From: an uncultured Kordia sp.
Lineage (GTDB): Bacteria > Bacteroidota > Bacteroidia > Flavobacteriales > Flavobacteriaceae
NCBI RefSeq assembly: GCF_947489565.1
Contig: NZ_CANLEA010000005.1
Coordinates: 1 to 64,000, forward strand
Direction of reading: 5' to 3'
DNA length: 64,000 bases
Shown: in pieces, positions 49,988 through 59,991 of the stretch
How positions within the stretch are numbered: position 1 is the first letter of the stretch
Layout of the letters: each line of letters begins with the position of its first letter
Notes under the pieces: generated by a model
Told to the model about the DNA's origin: nothing
The model's input: only the letters and a program-made list of their open reading frames with translations
Database searches by the model: none
Made by a program: the position numbers and the translations under genes

Positions 49988-50192
49988 ATGATTATAAAGG
50001 TTGTTTTTTTTATTAAGTAAACATTTGTCTAAACAAATTGCACATATGATGCAAAAGTGACAACGCGTGTTTTCTCTTAAAATTTTAACAGATTAAGCCA
50101 AAACTACATAAAATTATAGTTTTTTATCTAGTAAAAACGATATTAAATCTGCATAAATTGTATTTTTGAAAAAATATAGGTTATAACACAAT

Positions 50193-50453
50193 ATGGGAGT
50201 ACTAAGAACAATAGCAATCATAATTCTGGTTATGTATGCATTACGCATCATAGGCAGATTATTTGCACCTGTTATGATTCGTTATGTTGCCAAGAAAGCG
50301 GAAAAGCGTTTTTCAGAACAATTTAGGCAAGAAACTCAGTTTCAACAACAACGACGTGACAAAGAAGGAGAAACGACTATTGATACCATGCCAAATGATA
50401 GAAAGTCTTCTAAAGATGTCGGAGAATATATAGATTTTGAAGAAGTAGATTAA
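50193..50453 (+). CDS. DUF4834 family small membrane protein
   Basis: 86 residues: one membrane segment MGVLRTIAIIILVMYALRII, then a basic and acidic tail ending EYIDFEEVD, the pattern of DUF4834 of Flavobacteriia. A possible -7 element TATTTTTG lies at 50162-50169. Function unknown; precedes yfhO-like gene. Confidence 0.88.
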   Translation: MGVLRTIAIIILVMYALRIIGRLFAPVMIRYVAKKAEKRFSEQFRQETQFQQQRRDKEGETTIDTMPNDRKSSKDVGEYIDFEEVD

Positions 50454-50543
50454 TATTAGATCAATTTTCTACACTAAAAAAAATCTTTCCGAAAAGGTTT
50501 AGTATATTGCTTTCAATCTGTACACGCTAAAAAATTACACCAA

Positions 50544-53036
50544 GTGAATTTAGATATTAAAAAATTAATTCCGCATGCCATTGCACTCGTGCTTTTTATT
50601 GGAATGTCGCTGGCATACTTTTATCCTGTAGCGCAAGGAAAAAAAATGTTGCAACAAGATATTACGTTGTATACAGGAATGGCAAAAAAGCAAAACGATT
50701 ATAGAGAACAGACTGGAAAAGAATTGTATTGGACCGATAGTGCTTTTGCTGGTATGCCTACATATCTTTTAGGTGCGCGCTATCCGCATTCATATATAAA
50801 AACACTGGATAGAACACTTCGATTTTTACCGCGTCCAGCAGATTATTTATTTCTATACTTTTTAAGTATTTATGTCTTATTATTGATCATGAAAGTCGAT
50901 TGGCGATTGTCTATACTTGGCGCCATTGCCTTTGGTTTTTCCACATATTTTATAATAATTCTCGGCGTTGGACACAACGCCAAAGCACATGCCATTGCTT
51001 ACTTTCCGTTAGTACTTTCAGGTATTTTACTCACCTTTCAGCGGAAATATATTTTGGGATTTTTGTTAACGGCTGTCGCCATGTCTTTAGAAGTGATGAC
51101 GGCGCATCCGCAGATGACGTATTACCTAATGCTATTGGTTTTAGTGCTTGGTTTGGTGTATTTAATTCAGTTTTACAAAGAAAAAGAATTACCACACTTT
51201 TTTAAATCTGTTGGGATATTAATTATCGCAGTAATTCTAAGTCTTGGTGTCAATGGCGCAAGTTTGATGACAACCAAAGAATATGCTGATTGGAGCATTA
51301 GAGGAAAAAGTGAATTGACTGTAAAACCTGATGGTTCAAAGAAAGAAAAAGAAGGACTTTCAAAAGAATATATAACAGAATACAGTTACGGTAAAGCAGA
51401 AACATTCAACCTATTAATTCCTAGGTTTATGGGTGGAGGAGATGCCGAAAATTTAGGAGTAAATTCAAAAACATTCAATTTTTTATTGCAAAACGGATAC
51501 AATGTAAGCGAAGCAAAAGAGGTTGTTAAACGATTGCCTGGATATTGGGGAGATCAGCCTATTGTAGCTGCACCAGCCTATGTTGGAGCAATCATTATTT
51601 TTCTAGCTTTATTAGGTTTGTTCCTTGTGAGAAGCCGAGCAAAATGGTGGTTAGTTGGCGGAATTATTTTGTCGCTACTATTGTCTTGGGGAAAAAATCT
51701 TAATTTCTTGACAGACTTTATGATTGATTACTTCCCGTTCTATAACAAATTTAGAGCAGTATCATCAATACAAGTGATCTTAGAATTATGTATTCCTATT
51801 TTGGGAATTTTAGGATTAGCACAGTTGTTTAAAAAAGAAGACGCATTAAAAAATGAAAATGATCCAGTCAAAGAAAAATTAAAAGCACTGTATATAAGTA
51901 CGGGAATTATTGGAGGTCTTATTCTGTTCTTTCTGTTGTTTAAATCGACACTTTTTAACTTCCAAGGACCTGGAGATAAAGGAACCAATCCTGTATTTTT
52001 AGAAATTCTAAAAGAAGATCGATCAGCGATATTCACACAAGACGCCATCCGTTCATTATTGTTAGTTTTAGCAACGGCAGGAGTTTTATGGGCTTTTATT
52101 CAAGAAAAACTCAAACAAAATATTGTCATTCTTATCTTGGGAGGATTGTTATTATTTGATTTAGTTGGTATTGCACAACGTTATGTATATAATGATCCAG
52201 ATAGATATGTAACGAAAGCTGAATTTGAAAATCCATATCCTACGTATGAGGTTGATAAAGCGATCTTAGAGGACGATGGACATTACCGAGTATTTGAACC
52301 AAGATTGCGTTTAGCGCATGCACGTACTGCTTATTTCCACAATACGCTTGGTGGATATCATGCAGCAAAACCAAGACAATTTCAAGAGTTGTATGACTTT
52401 TATTTGGATCATGGACGTACGTTTGAATTCAATGCAAGAAACGTCAACATTTTAAATATGTTGAATGTAAAGTATACGATTGACGAAAATAAAGACGAGC
52501 AAGGAAGAACTATAGGACTTGTGAATATTAAAAATCCTTATCCTAATGGCAATGCATGGTTCGTTAAAAAAATCAATTTTGTAGAAACAGCAGATGACGA
52601 ATTGTTATCACTGTTTGGATTAGATACGAAAAATACAGCACTATTTCGCAGTACTCAAGAAGCTGCAAATGACATCAAAGAAACGTATGGAAAAGATTCA
52701 TTGGCTAGCATCAAGTTGACGGATTACAAGCCAGATGATTTAACATATACCACAGAAAATTCAGAAAATGGATTTGCCGTATTTTCAGAAATCCACTATC
52801 CGCATGGTTGGAATGCTTATGTCGATGGAAAACTTGTTCCGCATTACAGAGTAAATTATGTATTGCGTGGTTTGGAAGTACCTGCTGGAAAGCATACAGT
52901 ACGATTTAAGTTTGAACCTACTATTGTTGACAAAGGTGTTACCGTGTCATTAACAAGTACGATCATTTTAGTACTATTGATTCTTGGAGGAATTTATTAT
53001 GAATTTAGGCGTAAAAAGACAGTGACAAAAGCTTAA
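50544..53036 (+). CDS. YfhO-family multi-spanning membrane protein
   Basis: 830 residues starting at GTG (50544). About a dozen membrane segments are followed by a periplasmic domain (about 560-790) and a last span LTSTIILVLLILGGIYYEF. VGHNAKAHAIAYFPLVLSGILL and FPHYNKFRAVSSIQ-like FPFYNKFRAVSSIQ are family traits of YfhO, which resembles GT-C glycosyltransferases acting on cell-wall polymers. The next gene is a glycosyltransferase 14 bases on. Confidence 0.92.
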   Translation: MNLDIKKLIPHAIALVLFIGMSLAYFYPVAQGKKMLQQDITLYTGMAKKQNDYREQTGKELYWTDSAFAGMPTYLLGARYPHSYIKTLDRTLRFLPRPADYLFLYFLSIYVLLLIMKVDWRLSILGAIAFGFSTYFIIILGVGHNAKAHAIAYFPLVLSGILLTFQRKYILGFLLTAVAMSLEVMTAHPQMTYYLMLLVLVLGLVYLIQFYKEKELPHFFKSVGILIIAVILSLGVNGASLMTTKEYADWSIRGKSELTVKPDGSKKEKEGLSKEYITEYSYGKAETFNLLIPRFMGGGDAENLGVNSKTFNFLLQNGYNVSEAKEVVKRLPGYWGDQPIVAAPAYVGAIIIFLALLGLFLVRSRAKWWLVGGIILSLLLSWGKNLNFLTDFMIDYFPFYNKFRAVSSIQVILELCIPILGILGLAQLFKKEDALKNENDPVKEKLKALYISTGIIGGLILFFLLFKSTLFNFQGPGDKGTNPVFLEILKEDRSAIFTQDAIRSLLLVLATAGVLWAFIQEKLKQNIVILILGGLLLFDLVGIAQRYVYNDPDRYVTKAEFENPYPTYEVDKAILEDDGHYRVFEPRLRLAHARTAYFHNTLGGYHAAKPRQFQELYDFYLDHGRTFEFNARNVNILNMLNVKYTIDENKDEQGRTIGLVNIKNPYPNGNAWFVKKINFVETADDELLSLFGLDTKNTALFRSTQEAANDIKETYGKDSLASIKLTDYKPDDLTYTTENSENGFAVFSEIHYPHGWNAYVDGKLVPHYRVNYVLRGLEVPAGKHTVRFKFEPTIVDKGVTVSLTSTIILVLLILGGIYYEFRRKKTVTKA

Positions 53037-53050
53037 TTAGTTTTTAAAAT

Positions 53051-54334
53051 ATGGCTAAAAAAGTAGTAATTGTTACCTACTATTGGGAACCTGCCGGCGG
53101 ACCTGGCGTGCAGCGTTGGTTGAAATTTGTAAAATATTTACAACATTTTGATATCGAACCCATCGTTTTTATTCCTGAAAATCCTAGTTATCCAATGGTT
53201 GATGAAACTTTTTCGGATGAAATCCCAAAGGATATTACGATTGTAAAACAACCTATTTTTGAGCCTTATAAATTTGCAGAAATCCTCTCTAAGAAAAAAT
53301 CTAAAACAATAAGCAAAGGGATTATAGCGAATGAAAAACAATCTTTTGTAGAAAAGTTAATGCTGTACATTAGAGGAAATTTTTTTATTCCTGATGCTAG
53401 AAAATTTTGGGTAAAACCTTCTGTGAAGTTTCTGAAAAAGTACCTGAAAGAAAATAATATAGATACCGTTATTACTACAGGTCCACCGCATAGTGTGCAT
53501 TTAATTGGTCTGAAACTCCGAAAACAAATGGATATAAAATGGTTGGCAGATTTTAGAGATCCTTGGACAACTATTGGCTATCATGATGAGTTGCGATTGA
53601 CGAAAAAATCACAGCAAAAACACATCAAACTTGAATCGGAAGTATTGCAAACGGCAGATCAGCTTGTGACGACAAGTTTTACTACGAAAGAAGAGTTTTC
53701 AGTGTTGACCAAACAACCAATTGAAGTGATTACGAATGGATATGATGTGGAAAAGTTTCCAGCAGCTCCAATGGATGAAAAATTCACCTTATCGCATATT
53801 GGTTCCTTACTTTCTGAACGAAATCCGCTAGTTTTATGGGAAGTTTTGGCTGAATTGATACAAGAAAATGCAGATTTTGCAAAAGATTTTCAATTGCAGT
53901 TTGCTGGAGTTGTTAGCGAACGTATTCAACGAGACATCCGAGAAGCTGGTTTGGAAAAGCATACAACGTATTTTGGCTATGTTTCTCATCAAAGAGCCTT
54001 GCAATTACAACGCGCATCACAATTATTAGTAGTCATTGAAATTGATGCAGCGAAAACCAAAGGAATCATTGCAGGAAAGCTATTTGAATACATGGCAGCA
54101 GAACGCCCAATTATTGGGTTAGGACCAAAAGATGCAGACATCGCAAAGATCATTCAGGAGACCAATACAGGTACTTATTTTTTATATACCGAAAAAGAGA
54201 AGCTCAAAACACAAGTTGTAGCGTATTATGAAGCGTATAAGCAACAAAAATTGCAGGTTTCAGCAATTGGATTGCAAAAGTATTCGCGCAAAGCGTTGAC
54301 TAAAAAATTAGCAGAAGTCTTACATTCGCTTTGA
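53051..54334 (+). CDS. Glycosyltransferase, GT4-like
   Basis: 427 residues. The opening VVIVTYYWEPAGGPGVQRWLKF and the donor-site region KLFEYMAAERPIIGLGP with preceding TKGIIAGK match GT-B glycosyltransferases of family 4 type. TGPPHSVHLIGLKL and ADFRDPWTT are typical for the flavobacterial subset. Probably cell-surface glycan synthesis with the YfhO-like protein. Confidence 0.92.
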   Translation: MAKKVVIVTYYWEPAGGPGVQRWLKFVKYLQHFDIEPIVFIPENPSYPMVDETFSDEIPKDITIVKQPIFEPYKFAEILSKKKSKTISKGIIANEKQSFVEKLMLYIRGNFFIPDARKFWVKPSVKFLKKYLKENNIDTVITTGPPHSVHLIGLKLRKQMDIKWLADFRDPWTTIGYHDELRLTKKSQQKHIKLESEVLQTADQLVTTSFTTKEEFSVLTKQPIEVITNGYDVEKFPAAPMDEKFTLSHIGSLLSERNPLVLWEVLAELIQENADFAKDFQLQFAGVVSERIQRDIREAGLEKHTTYFGYVSHQRALQLQRASQLLVVIEIDAAKTKGIIAGKLFEYMAAERPIIGLGPKDADIAKIIQETNTGTYFLYTEKEKLKTQVVAYYEAYKQQKLQVSAIGLQKYSRKALTKKLAEVLHSL

Positions 54335-54352
54335 TTCCTAAAATTAGAACAC

Positions 54353-54946
54353 TTGAGAAAAATTCACTTCGTATTATATTCATATCCAATCCAAGAAGAA
54401 TTTAAGGATACAACGCTTTATGAAAAAGCGATTGCATCTGGCGCATTGATTTCAGTGAATTCATATAATAATGAGCTTTTGTTGTCGAAAGTAACTGACG
54501 AACTTGTCAAGGCTACTATTGATTCACATATTGAAGATACAGAGCCAACGAATTACGAAGAAGAACTCATGTCTTTTGAAGGTGGTTTGCGAATTGAGCA
54601 AGACGATACAGTTATTGAGTATCAATGCTGTACAGATTTGAGCGATTATACCGAATGGGAGAAAGTAATTTCTAAAAAATCACAGCAATGGGAGCAAATT
54701 TGGATTGGTCATCCGTGGATATATTATCGTTACAACGGCGTCAATATTGAATTCTCTGAATATTACGATGATACTCCAAACGCTGAAGATATTCAAACAA
54801 AAATGATTTGTAGTAGAGGAGAGTTTGTAAACGAACTGCAGCAAGCACTTTCGGAATTAGAGATGTTTAAAGAAAGACTTTGCAAGATCATTGATAACGG
54901 AAATTATGATCATAAAGAAGTATTGAAAAGAAAATTAATGGCATAA
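54353..54946 (+). CDS. Hypothetical cytoplasmic protein
   Basis: 197 residues from a TTG start at 54353; no ATG occurs before the conserved-looking stretch RKIHFVLYSYPIQEEFKD. It is acidic and has no signal or membrane segment. It includes WIGHPWIYYRYNGVNIEFSEYYDD. No family recognised. It lies 18 bases after the glycosyltransferase gene. Confidence 0.72.
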   Translation: MRKIHFVLYSYPIQEEFKDTTLYEKAIASGALISVNSYNNELLLSKVTDELVKATIDSHIEDTEPTNYEEELMSFEGGLRIEQDDTVIEYQCCTDLSDYTEWEKVISKKSQQWEQIWIGHPWIYYRYNGVNIEFSEYYDDTPNAEDIQTKMICSRGEFVNELQQALSELEMFKERLCKIIDNGNYDHKEVLKRKLMA

Positions 54947-54952
54947 AAAAAC

Positions 54953-54985
54953 CTTACTCAATGTTGCCATCAAGTAAGGCTTTGT
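54953..54985. terminator. Convergent terminator hairpin
   Basis: CCTTACT and AGTAAGG pair around a 14-base loop, with A- and T-rich flanks. Confidence 0.6.
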
Positions 54986-55005
54986 AGAAATTGAACAACT
55001 ATATA

Positions 55006-56310
55006 TTAGTTTCTACTTCTTGAACTTCTTTGTCTGCTCTTGGTAGCCTTTCTGTTAGAACGGTTTGAGCGTGAAGTTGCCGATTTTCTTTGAGAAGAAC
55101 GGTTTGATCTTGTAGCTCTAGAAGAATTACTTCTTTGTGGCTTTGCTACAGTTCTTCTGCTAGAACTTCTGTTGTTTCGTACCGAACTATTATTTCGCGT
55201 GCTTCTCGTTGATCTTACATCGTTAGATGTTCTGGAGTTGCTACGTGTAGCTCTAGTATTGTTTCTTGTAGAACTTTGACGAACACTATTGTTGCTACGT
55301 GTAGTTCTTGTGTTATTTCTGGTAGAACTTTGACGAACACCATTGTTGTTACGTGTAGTTCTTGTGTTTTCACGTTCAATTCGTGTATTGTTGTTATTGA
55401 TACCACGAACGCCACCTAATCTTGTATCGTTGTTGCGCGTAGTTCTGGTATTAGAACTTCTTACATTATCACGTGTAGAACGTGTCGTTTGATTGTTTCG
55501 TGTATTTCTAGTAGAACGTGTGTTTGCTTGACGCGTATTACGTGTATTTGTACGTGTAGTAGTTCTACGTGTGTTGTATACTGAAGCATCATTTCTACGC
55601 GATACTCTACGATCGTTTCTATAAACACTTCTTCTATTCGTATTCACTCGAGCAGTGCTGTGGTAAATATGACCAACTCTCGCTCTTGCATATCGATATC
55701 TGAAATTGTTTCTGTATGGACTACAGAATGTGTAGCGAATTGGTGTGTAAAATCTTCTATATGGATTTACGCTTACCAAGCAAAAGTCAACTCTTGGACG
55801 AAAGAATACAGTGTTGTAATATGCTGTACGTCTGTATATTCTATTGTATGGGTTTATAAAGCCTCTAGTGTGTGAGAATCGTGAAAACGAATCATAGTAA
55901 ATGAACAATCCGCCAACTTGCGTTAAGTTTCCAAAATGATTGTAATTAAAGTTGATATTTCCAATTCTATAAACTCTTCCATAATAATCGTAGAAAATAG
56001 GTGTGTTTTCTATTTGAATAATTGCTCCATAATCATCATACTGAATATATGGATTATAATCGTATCCTGAATTAAAAGAGACTTGTAAGCCACCAACATT
56101 TACATTGGCATTTATGTTTGAGTGTAAACGATTGATGAAAAAATCAAACTCTCCATCGTTATACACTGAAAACGTGATTCCATTTTCAACGAAAGAGAAA
56201 GCTTCGTTTGATAGGAAAGAATCAGCTGTTGTTGTGTCCATCCGTTTTGCTTCGACAGTGCTTGCTGCCAAGAAAAACAATCCTGTAAGTGCAATGAGTA
56301 TTTTTTTCAT
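55006..56310 (-). CDS. Secreted YD-like repeat protein with Arg/Asn/Thr/Ser-rich tail
   Basis: 434 residues with a signal peptide (IALTGLFFLAASTVEA). Residues 40-180 share repeats of the form YxxYGxxxRIGNINFNYNHFGNLTQVGGL with the protein at 56702. The last 200 residues are low complexity: NTRTTRNNNGVRQSS-type units, then RSNRSS. Predicted very basic. The tail may bind nucleic acid or polyanions, or be an adhesive stalk. The DNA of the tail is internally repetitive. Confidence 0.8.
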   Translation of the reverse strand: MKKILIALTGLFFLAASTVEAKRMDTTTADSFLSNEAFSFVENGITFSVYNDGEFDFFINRLHSNINANVNVGGLQVSFNSGYDYNPYIQYDDYGAIIQIENTPIFYDYYGRVYRIGNINFNYNHFGNLTQVGGLFIYYDSFSRFSHTRGFINPYNRIYRRTAYYNTVFFRPRVDFCLVSVNPYRRFYTPIRYTFCSPYRNNFRYRYARARVGHIYHSTARVNTNRRSVYRNDRRVSRRNDASVYNTRRTTTRTNTRNTRQANTRSTRNTRNNQTTRSTRDNVRSSNTRTTRNNDTRLGGVRGINNNNTRIERENTRTTRNNNGVRQSSTRNNTRTTRSNNSVRQSSTRNNTRATRSNSRTSNDVRSTRSTRNNSSVRNNRSSSRRTVAKPQRSNSSRATRSNRSSQRKSATSRSNRSNRKATKSRQRSSRSRN

Positions 56311-56638
56311 AACGTAAGGTTTTAATATTCAATTAATAGTAACCAAACAGCGTGCCAAAAAATAAAATATAAGGATTCGTTAAAAAAAAATAGTGATATA
56401 AGACGAGTTTATTAACTCATGTAAAGTATGGTTTTTCCATACTGTAAAGTAGTGGTAAATAATTACTTTAGTCACCAATATATAGTAGTGCTGTTTCCGT
56501 ATACATAATTACATAAAGAATTTAGTTATAATCGTTTTGATATGATAAATTTTGTAGTTTAGTTGGCTCTTTATGTCTATCAATATTACGAACGCAGCGA
56601 AGAAATAATTGGAGCGTTTTCTTTATACTATAAAAAAC
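56311..56638. other. Intergenic stretch without a visible gene
   Basis: About 330 AT-rich bases between two related secreted-protein genes. It should contain the promoter for the minus-strand gene at 55006. I see no RNA gene or repeat in it. Confidence 0.5.
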
Positions 56639-56675
56639 AACCTCGTGATTCTGTTTAGATTCACGAGGTTTTGTA
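56639..56675 (-). terminator. Terminator of the 56702-57358 gene
   Basis: AACCTCGTGA (56639-56648) pairs with TCACGAGGTT, strong ten-pair stem. Confidence 0.88.
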
Positions 56676-56701
56676 TTTATATAGATATAGATTCTATTGA
56701 A

Positions 56702-57358
56702 TTAATCTTTTTTGGTAAACTTCTTTTGTTCTCCTTTCTTTTTATAATAGTATAAATCTTCATCATTTGCTGGAGCATCATGTCCCGTTTGATAATCGTC
56801 GTCTATGTGTACATTTCCGTTTCCAACTCCCCAAGAACCATTATTGACTTGTGGTTTTACCGTTCCAAACTGTCTGATCAGTCTTCCTCTACGGTTGTAC
56901 TTTAAACGCAATCCACCAATTTGTTTTACTTTTCCATGTCTGTTGTGGTAACGCATGTAAATAGATCCAATTCTTTTGACTCTACCAAAACGATCATAGT
57001 TGATGAATAAATTTCCAATTCTTCGAACTCTTCCGTTAAAATCGTGCTCTACGCGTACACCAATATTTCGGGTGTTGTAACGATTTGCTCTAGTTCTAAC
57101 TCTTGGCGCACCATGTGTTGTATTTACAGTGCTTCTTCGTCCTCTTCTGTAGTCGACAGGATGTGTGTTAAAATCGAATTCTCCATTTAGGAAAACGAAA
57201 AATTCAACACCTCGCTCTACAAACTGAATTGGTTGTGCATAACGATAGCGATTGGTTAACCCATTTTCGCTTCCGTGTGTTTGGTCGCTTATTACATTTG
57301 CTTGTGTAGAAGTTACACTAAGTAACAATCCTACGAATAAAAGATAAAAGTTTTTCAT
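56702..57358 (-). CDS. Secreted YD-like repeat protein
   Basis: 218 residues with signal peptide ending STQANV. Four or so tandem units: VRRIGNLFINYDRFGR, VKRIGSIYMRYHNRHGK, VKQIGGLRLKYNRRGR. FVERGVEFFVFLNGEFDFNTHP parallels FVENGITFSVYNDGEFDFFINR in the protein at 55006, so the two are paralogues. Here the basic tail is short and ends in Lys/Glu residues. Confidence 0.8.
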   Translation of the reverse strand: MKNFYLLFVGLLLSVTSTQANVISDQTHGSENGLTNRYRYAQPIQFVERGVEFFVFLNGEFDFNTHPVDYRRGRRSTVNTTHGAPRVRTRANRYNTRNIGVRVEHDFNGRVRRIGNLFINYDRFGRVKRIGSIYMRYHNRHGKVKQIGGLRLKYNRRGRLIRQFGTVKPQVNNGSWGVGNGNVHIDDDYQTGHDAPANDEDLYYYKKKGEQKKFTKKD

Positions 57359-57584
57359 AATGTGTACTTTTAGGGTTATGCCTACTCTTTAGCTTTTCGG
57401 CGAGCGCTATTTGTCAATAGTAAAACCAATTTCGTGCCAAAAATGTAAGTGTTTGTTTGTTAGGTTTTTAAATGGCATTTGTGATTGCTTTTTTTTGAGT
57501 ATCTTCATCAATGAAAGTTGAAAATTGTAACTTTTTTGACTTTTTTAGCACAGATGTATATAATTATAATTAGATCGAAATTGT

Positions 57585-58268
57585 ATGGGAAAGAAAAAAA
57601 TAAGCTTGAATAATCCGCTGTTTGTCAACTTAATTTCTACGATGATTGGTATTATTGCCGGATTGTATATTACAAGTTATTTTCAGGAAAATAAATTATA
57701 CGATGCTAAGGAAAAAGCGCTTATACAAGTCAAACAAGAATTGCACGATAATTATAGTATGCTCAAAGATTTTCATCAGAAAGTAGAAGAAAAATACGAG
57801 CCAATTGCTATTATCGCATCTGCCTTAGATGCCAATATGAATTTGGTGATTCCTAAAGATTCATTACAGGTTTTTAGAGAGCAAACTAGTATCATTTTTG
57901 ACTATGCTTCTTTCACTGCTGTAGATGACACGCTGATTCAATTGCACGGCGATTTTAATGTATTTATAGAATCTCCTTTGATGGCAAAAAAATTATCCAG
58001 TTTGGTGTGGAATTCTTATAAACAAACGGATTTCTTATCAATTACAAGTTTTAAATGCATCACAGATGTAGAAGCATTTTATGTATTGCAAAAAGAAGCC
58101 AATGCTATTAAAGAAACTTGGAAAGATCAATTATTTCAAATGAGTTTTGCCAGAAGCGCCAAAAGCACAGAAGATTTTGTCAATAATTGGAGAGTATTGC
58201 TCTTGAAACAGAAGTTATTACTAGATTATTATCAATCAATAGATGCAGTATTGAATAATTGTGAATAG
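57585..58268 (+). CDS. Hypothetical membrane-anchored protein
   Basis: 227 residues. One membrane segment near the N-terminus (FVNLISTMIGIIAGLYITSYF) and a helical soluble part rich in charged residues (YDAKEKALIQVKQELHDNYSML). The layout resembles DUF6090-type flavobacterial proteins, but I am not certain. Precedes the DUF3667 gene by 43 bases. Confidence 0.72.
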   Translation: MGKKKISLNNPLFVNLISTMIGIIAGLYITSYFQENKLYDAKEKALIQVKQELHDNYSMLKDFHQKVEEKYEPIAIIASALDANMNLVIPKDSLQVFREQTSIIFDYASFTAVDDTLIQLHGDFNVFIESPLMAKKLSSLVWNSYKQTDFLSITSFKCITDVEAFYVLQKEANAIKETWKDQLFQMSFARSAKSTEDFVNNWRVLLLKQKLLLDYYQSIDAVLNNCE

Positions 58269-58311
58269 ATTTTAGCATATTTGTATCGCAAAATACAGCC
58301 AACCATAATAT

Positions 58312-59430
58312 ATGTCTGTCAAAAATAAACATTGTCCTAACTGTAGTTATCAATTAACACGTTATCATAACTATTGTCCAAATTGTGGGCAAAAAGTAGA
58401 TGATAAACTCAACATGCGTGTGTTGTTTCACAATACTGTGATGAACTATTTTTCGGTAGATGCACGTTTTTTCAGAAGTTTTATTCCTTTACTAACACGT
58501 CCAGGATATTTGGCCAAAAAGTTTGTATCCGGAAAACGACTTATGTATTTGCATCCGGCACAATTTTACTTATTTGCTTCCATTGTGTTTTTCTTTATAT
58601 TTTCAATTTCTATCAGTGCTACCAAAGAAGAATTTGAAGATGGCTTGCGTGCTTCAATTGGACGAGAGAAGAAAATACGTTCAAAGGCACAAAAAATCTA
58701 TGATTCTATTCGGGATGTACTTGAACAAGACTTGTTGAAAACAGAAGGGAAAGATAGTTTGGCTATTCAAAAGTTAACATACTATCTAAAAAATGGCCAG
58801 TTACCAACACAGGATAGCATTTCAAAGGATTCTACGAAAGTTAAAAAGCAAAAAAGACCTTCTAAAGGAAAAGAAGTAAATGAAATTTTCGGTTTAGAAT
58901 TTGATACTACTAAAATAGATTCTTTGCATGCGGCAGGAGCCAGTATGGATGAAAAATTAAAAGCAGTTGGTCATAAAGAATCAGATGGATGGTTTGCTAA
59001 ATTTTTGAGGAAGCAAATCATTAAATTTCGACAAAAAATGGGAGACGGAATCTTAGAGGTATTTTTGGATACCATTCCCATCTCTATGTTTTTCTTAATT
59101 CCAATTTTTGCGTTATTACTAAAGCTATTCTACAGAAAACGCGGACGTTTTGCGCATCATATGGTCTTTAGTTTTTACTTTTTTGCCTTTATATTCTTGG
59201 CTTCAAGTATTATTATTACAACAAATTTAATTGTAGAAATTCCCGATTGGATTGATATTACGTTACTTGTTTCAATGCTGATATATCTATACTTAAGTTT
59301 AAAACATTTCTATGAGCAAGGCTATTTTAAAACATTCTTTAAAACACTATTTTTAACCTTTATTTATTTAATTTTTGTAATACCACTCACATTTGCAATA
59401 CTATCTGTAGTGTCGTTTCTCTTGTATTAA
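58312..59430 (+). CDS. DUF3667 domain-containing membrane protein
   Basis: 372 residues. A zinc ribbon opens the protein (CPNCSYQLTRYHNYCPNCGQK). The conserved DUF3667 body follows (FFRSFIPLLTRPGYLAKKFV, KRLMYLHPAQFYLFASIVFFF). A long soluble loop and four further C-terminal membrane segments come after it. Function unknown. Its end overlaps the convergent gene by four bases. Confidence 0.92.
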   Translation: MSVKNKHCPNCSYQLTRYHNYCPNCGQKVDDKLNMRVLFHNTVMNYFSVDARFFRSFIPLLTRPGYLAKKFVSGKRLMYLHPAQFYLFASIVFFFIFSISISATKEEFEDGLRASIGREKKIRSKAQKIYDSIRDVLEQDLLKTEGKDSLAIQKLTYYLKNGQLPTQDSISKDSTKVKKQKRPSKGKEVNEIFGLEFDTTKIDSLHAAGASMDEKLKAVGHKESDGWFAKFLRKQIIKFRQKMGDGILEVFLDTIPISMFFLIPIFALLLKLFYRKRGRFAHHMVFSFYFFAFIFLASSIIITTNLIVEIPDWIDITLLVSMLIYLYLSLKHFYEQGYFKTFFKTLFLTFIYLIFVIPLTFAILSVVSFLLY

Positions 59431-59978
59431 AACCGTTTATAGCGTTCCTTTAAGATATCAATAAGTTCTTTGTGAAATTCAACAATAGGATACATGCTCG
59501 TAACATTTGGCTCAAAAGTTAAAGAGTAAACTGTATGAATTTTATATGCAGTTTTAGTGAGCAAACCTTTCATATTTGGCTCGAAACCAGTGTTTAGAAT
59601 TAATTGATCTAACGTATGCTTTTGTAATAGTTTTTCAATCTCTCTATTTAAATAAAGATCTTTACAGGTGACTTTCCAATTGTATTTTTTGAATAAAATT
59701 AGCTTGGTAAAATGACTGATGGTTTCGAGTTGAAATTCCGAAACATTGAAAAGATTATCAATCTCAATATTGAAATTTACGGTTGCAGAAATACCATTAT
59801 CATAGAAAATATGAATCGTAGCATTATTATGAGGAATTCTTAGATAATATTGTAGATAATGAAAAAAAGAACCCATACCGCTAGACACCTTGCCATCTTC
59901 TATAAATAGCTCGCCGTCATGCTGATCGGAAATTTGTTGTAGTACTGCTTCAGTATTCATACTATAACTGACGCTCAA
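59427..59978 (-). CDS. Hypothetical protein
   Basis: 183 residues, no signal peptide or membrane segment, mixed alpha/beta composition. It includes IHIFYDNGISATVNFNIEI and ends near KERYKRF. Not recognised. It lies 13 bases after uvrA on the same strand and could share its transcript. Confidence 0.72.
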   Translation of the reverse strand: MSVSYSMNTEAVLQQISDQHDGELFIEDGKVSSGMGSFFHYLQYYLRIPHNNATIHIFYDNGISATVNFNIEIDNLFNVSEFQLETISHFTKLILFKKYNWKVTCKDLYLNREIEKLLQKHTLDQLILNTGFEPNMKGLLTKTAYKIHTVYSLTFEPNVTSMYPIVEFHKELIDILKERYKRF

Positions 59979-59991
59979 ACTACTGAAAACG

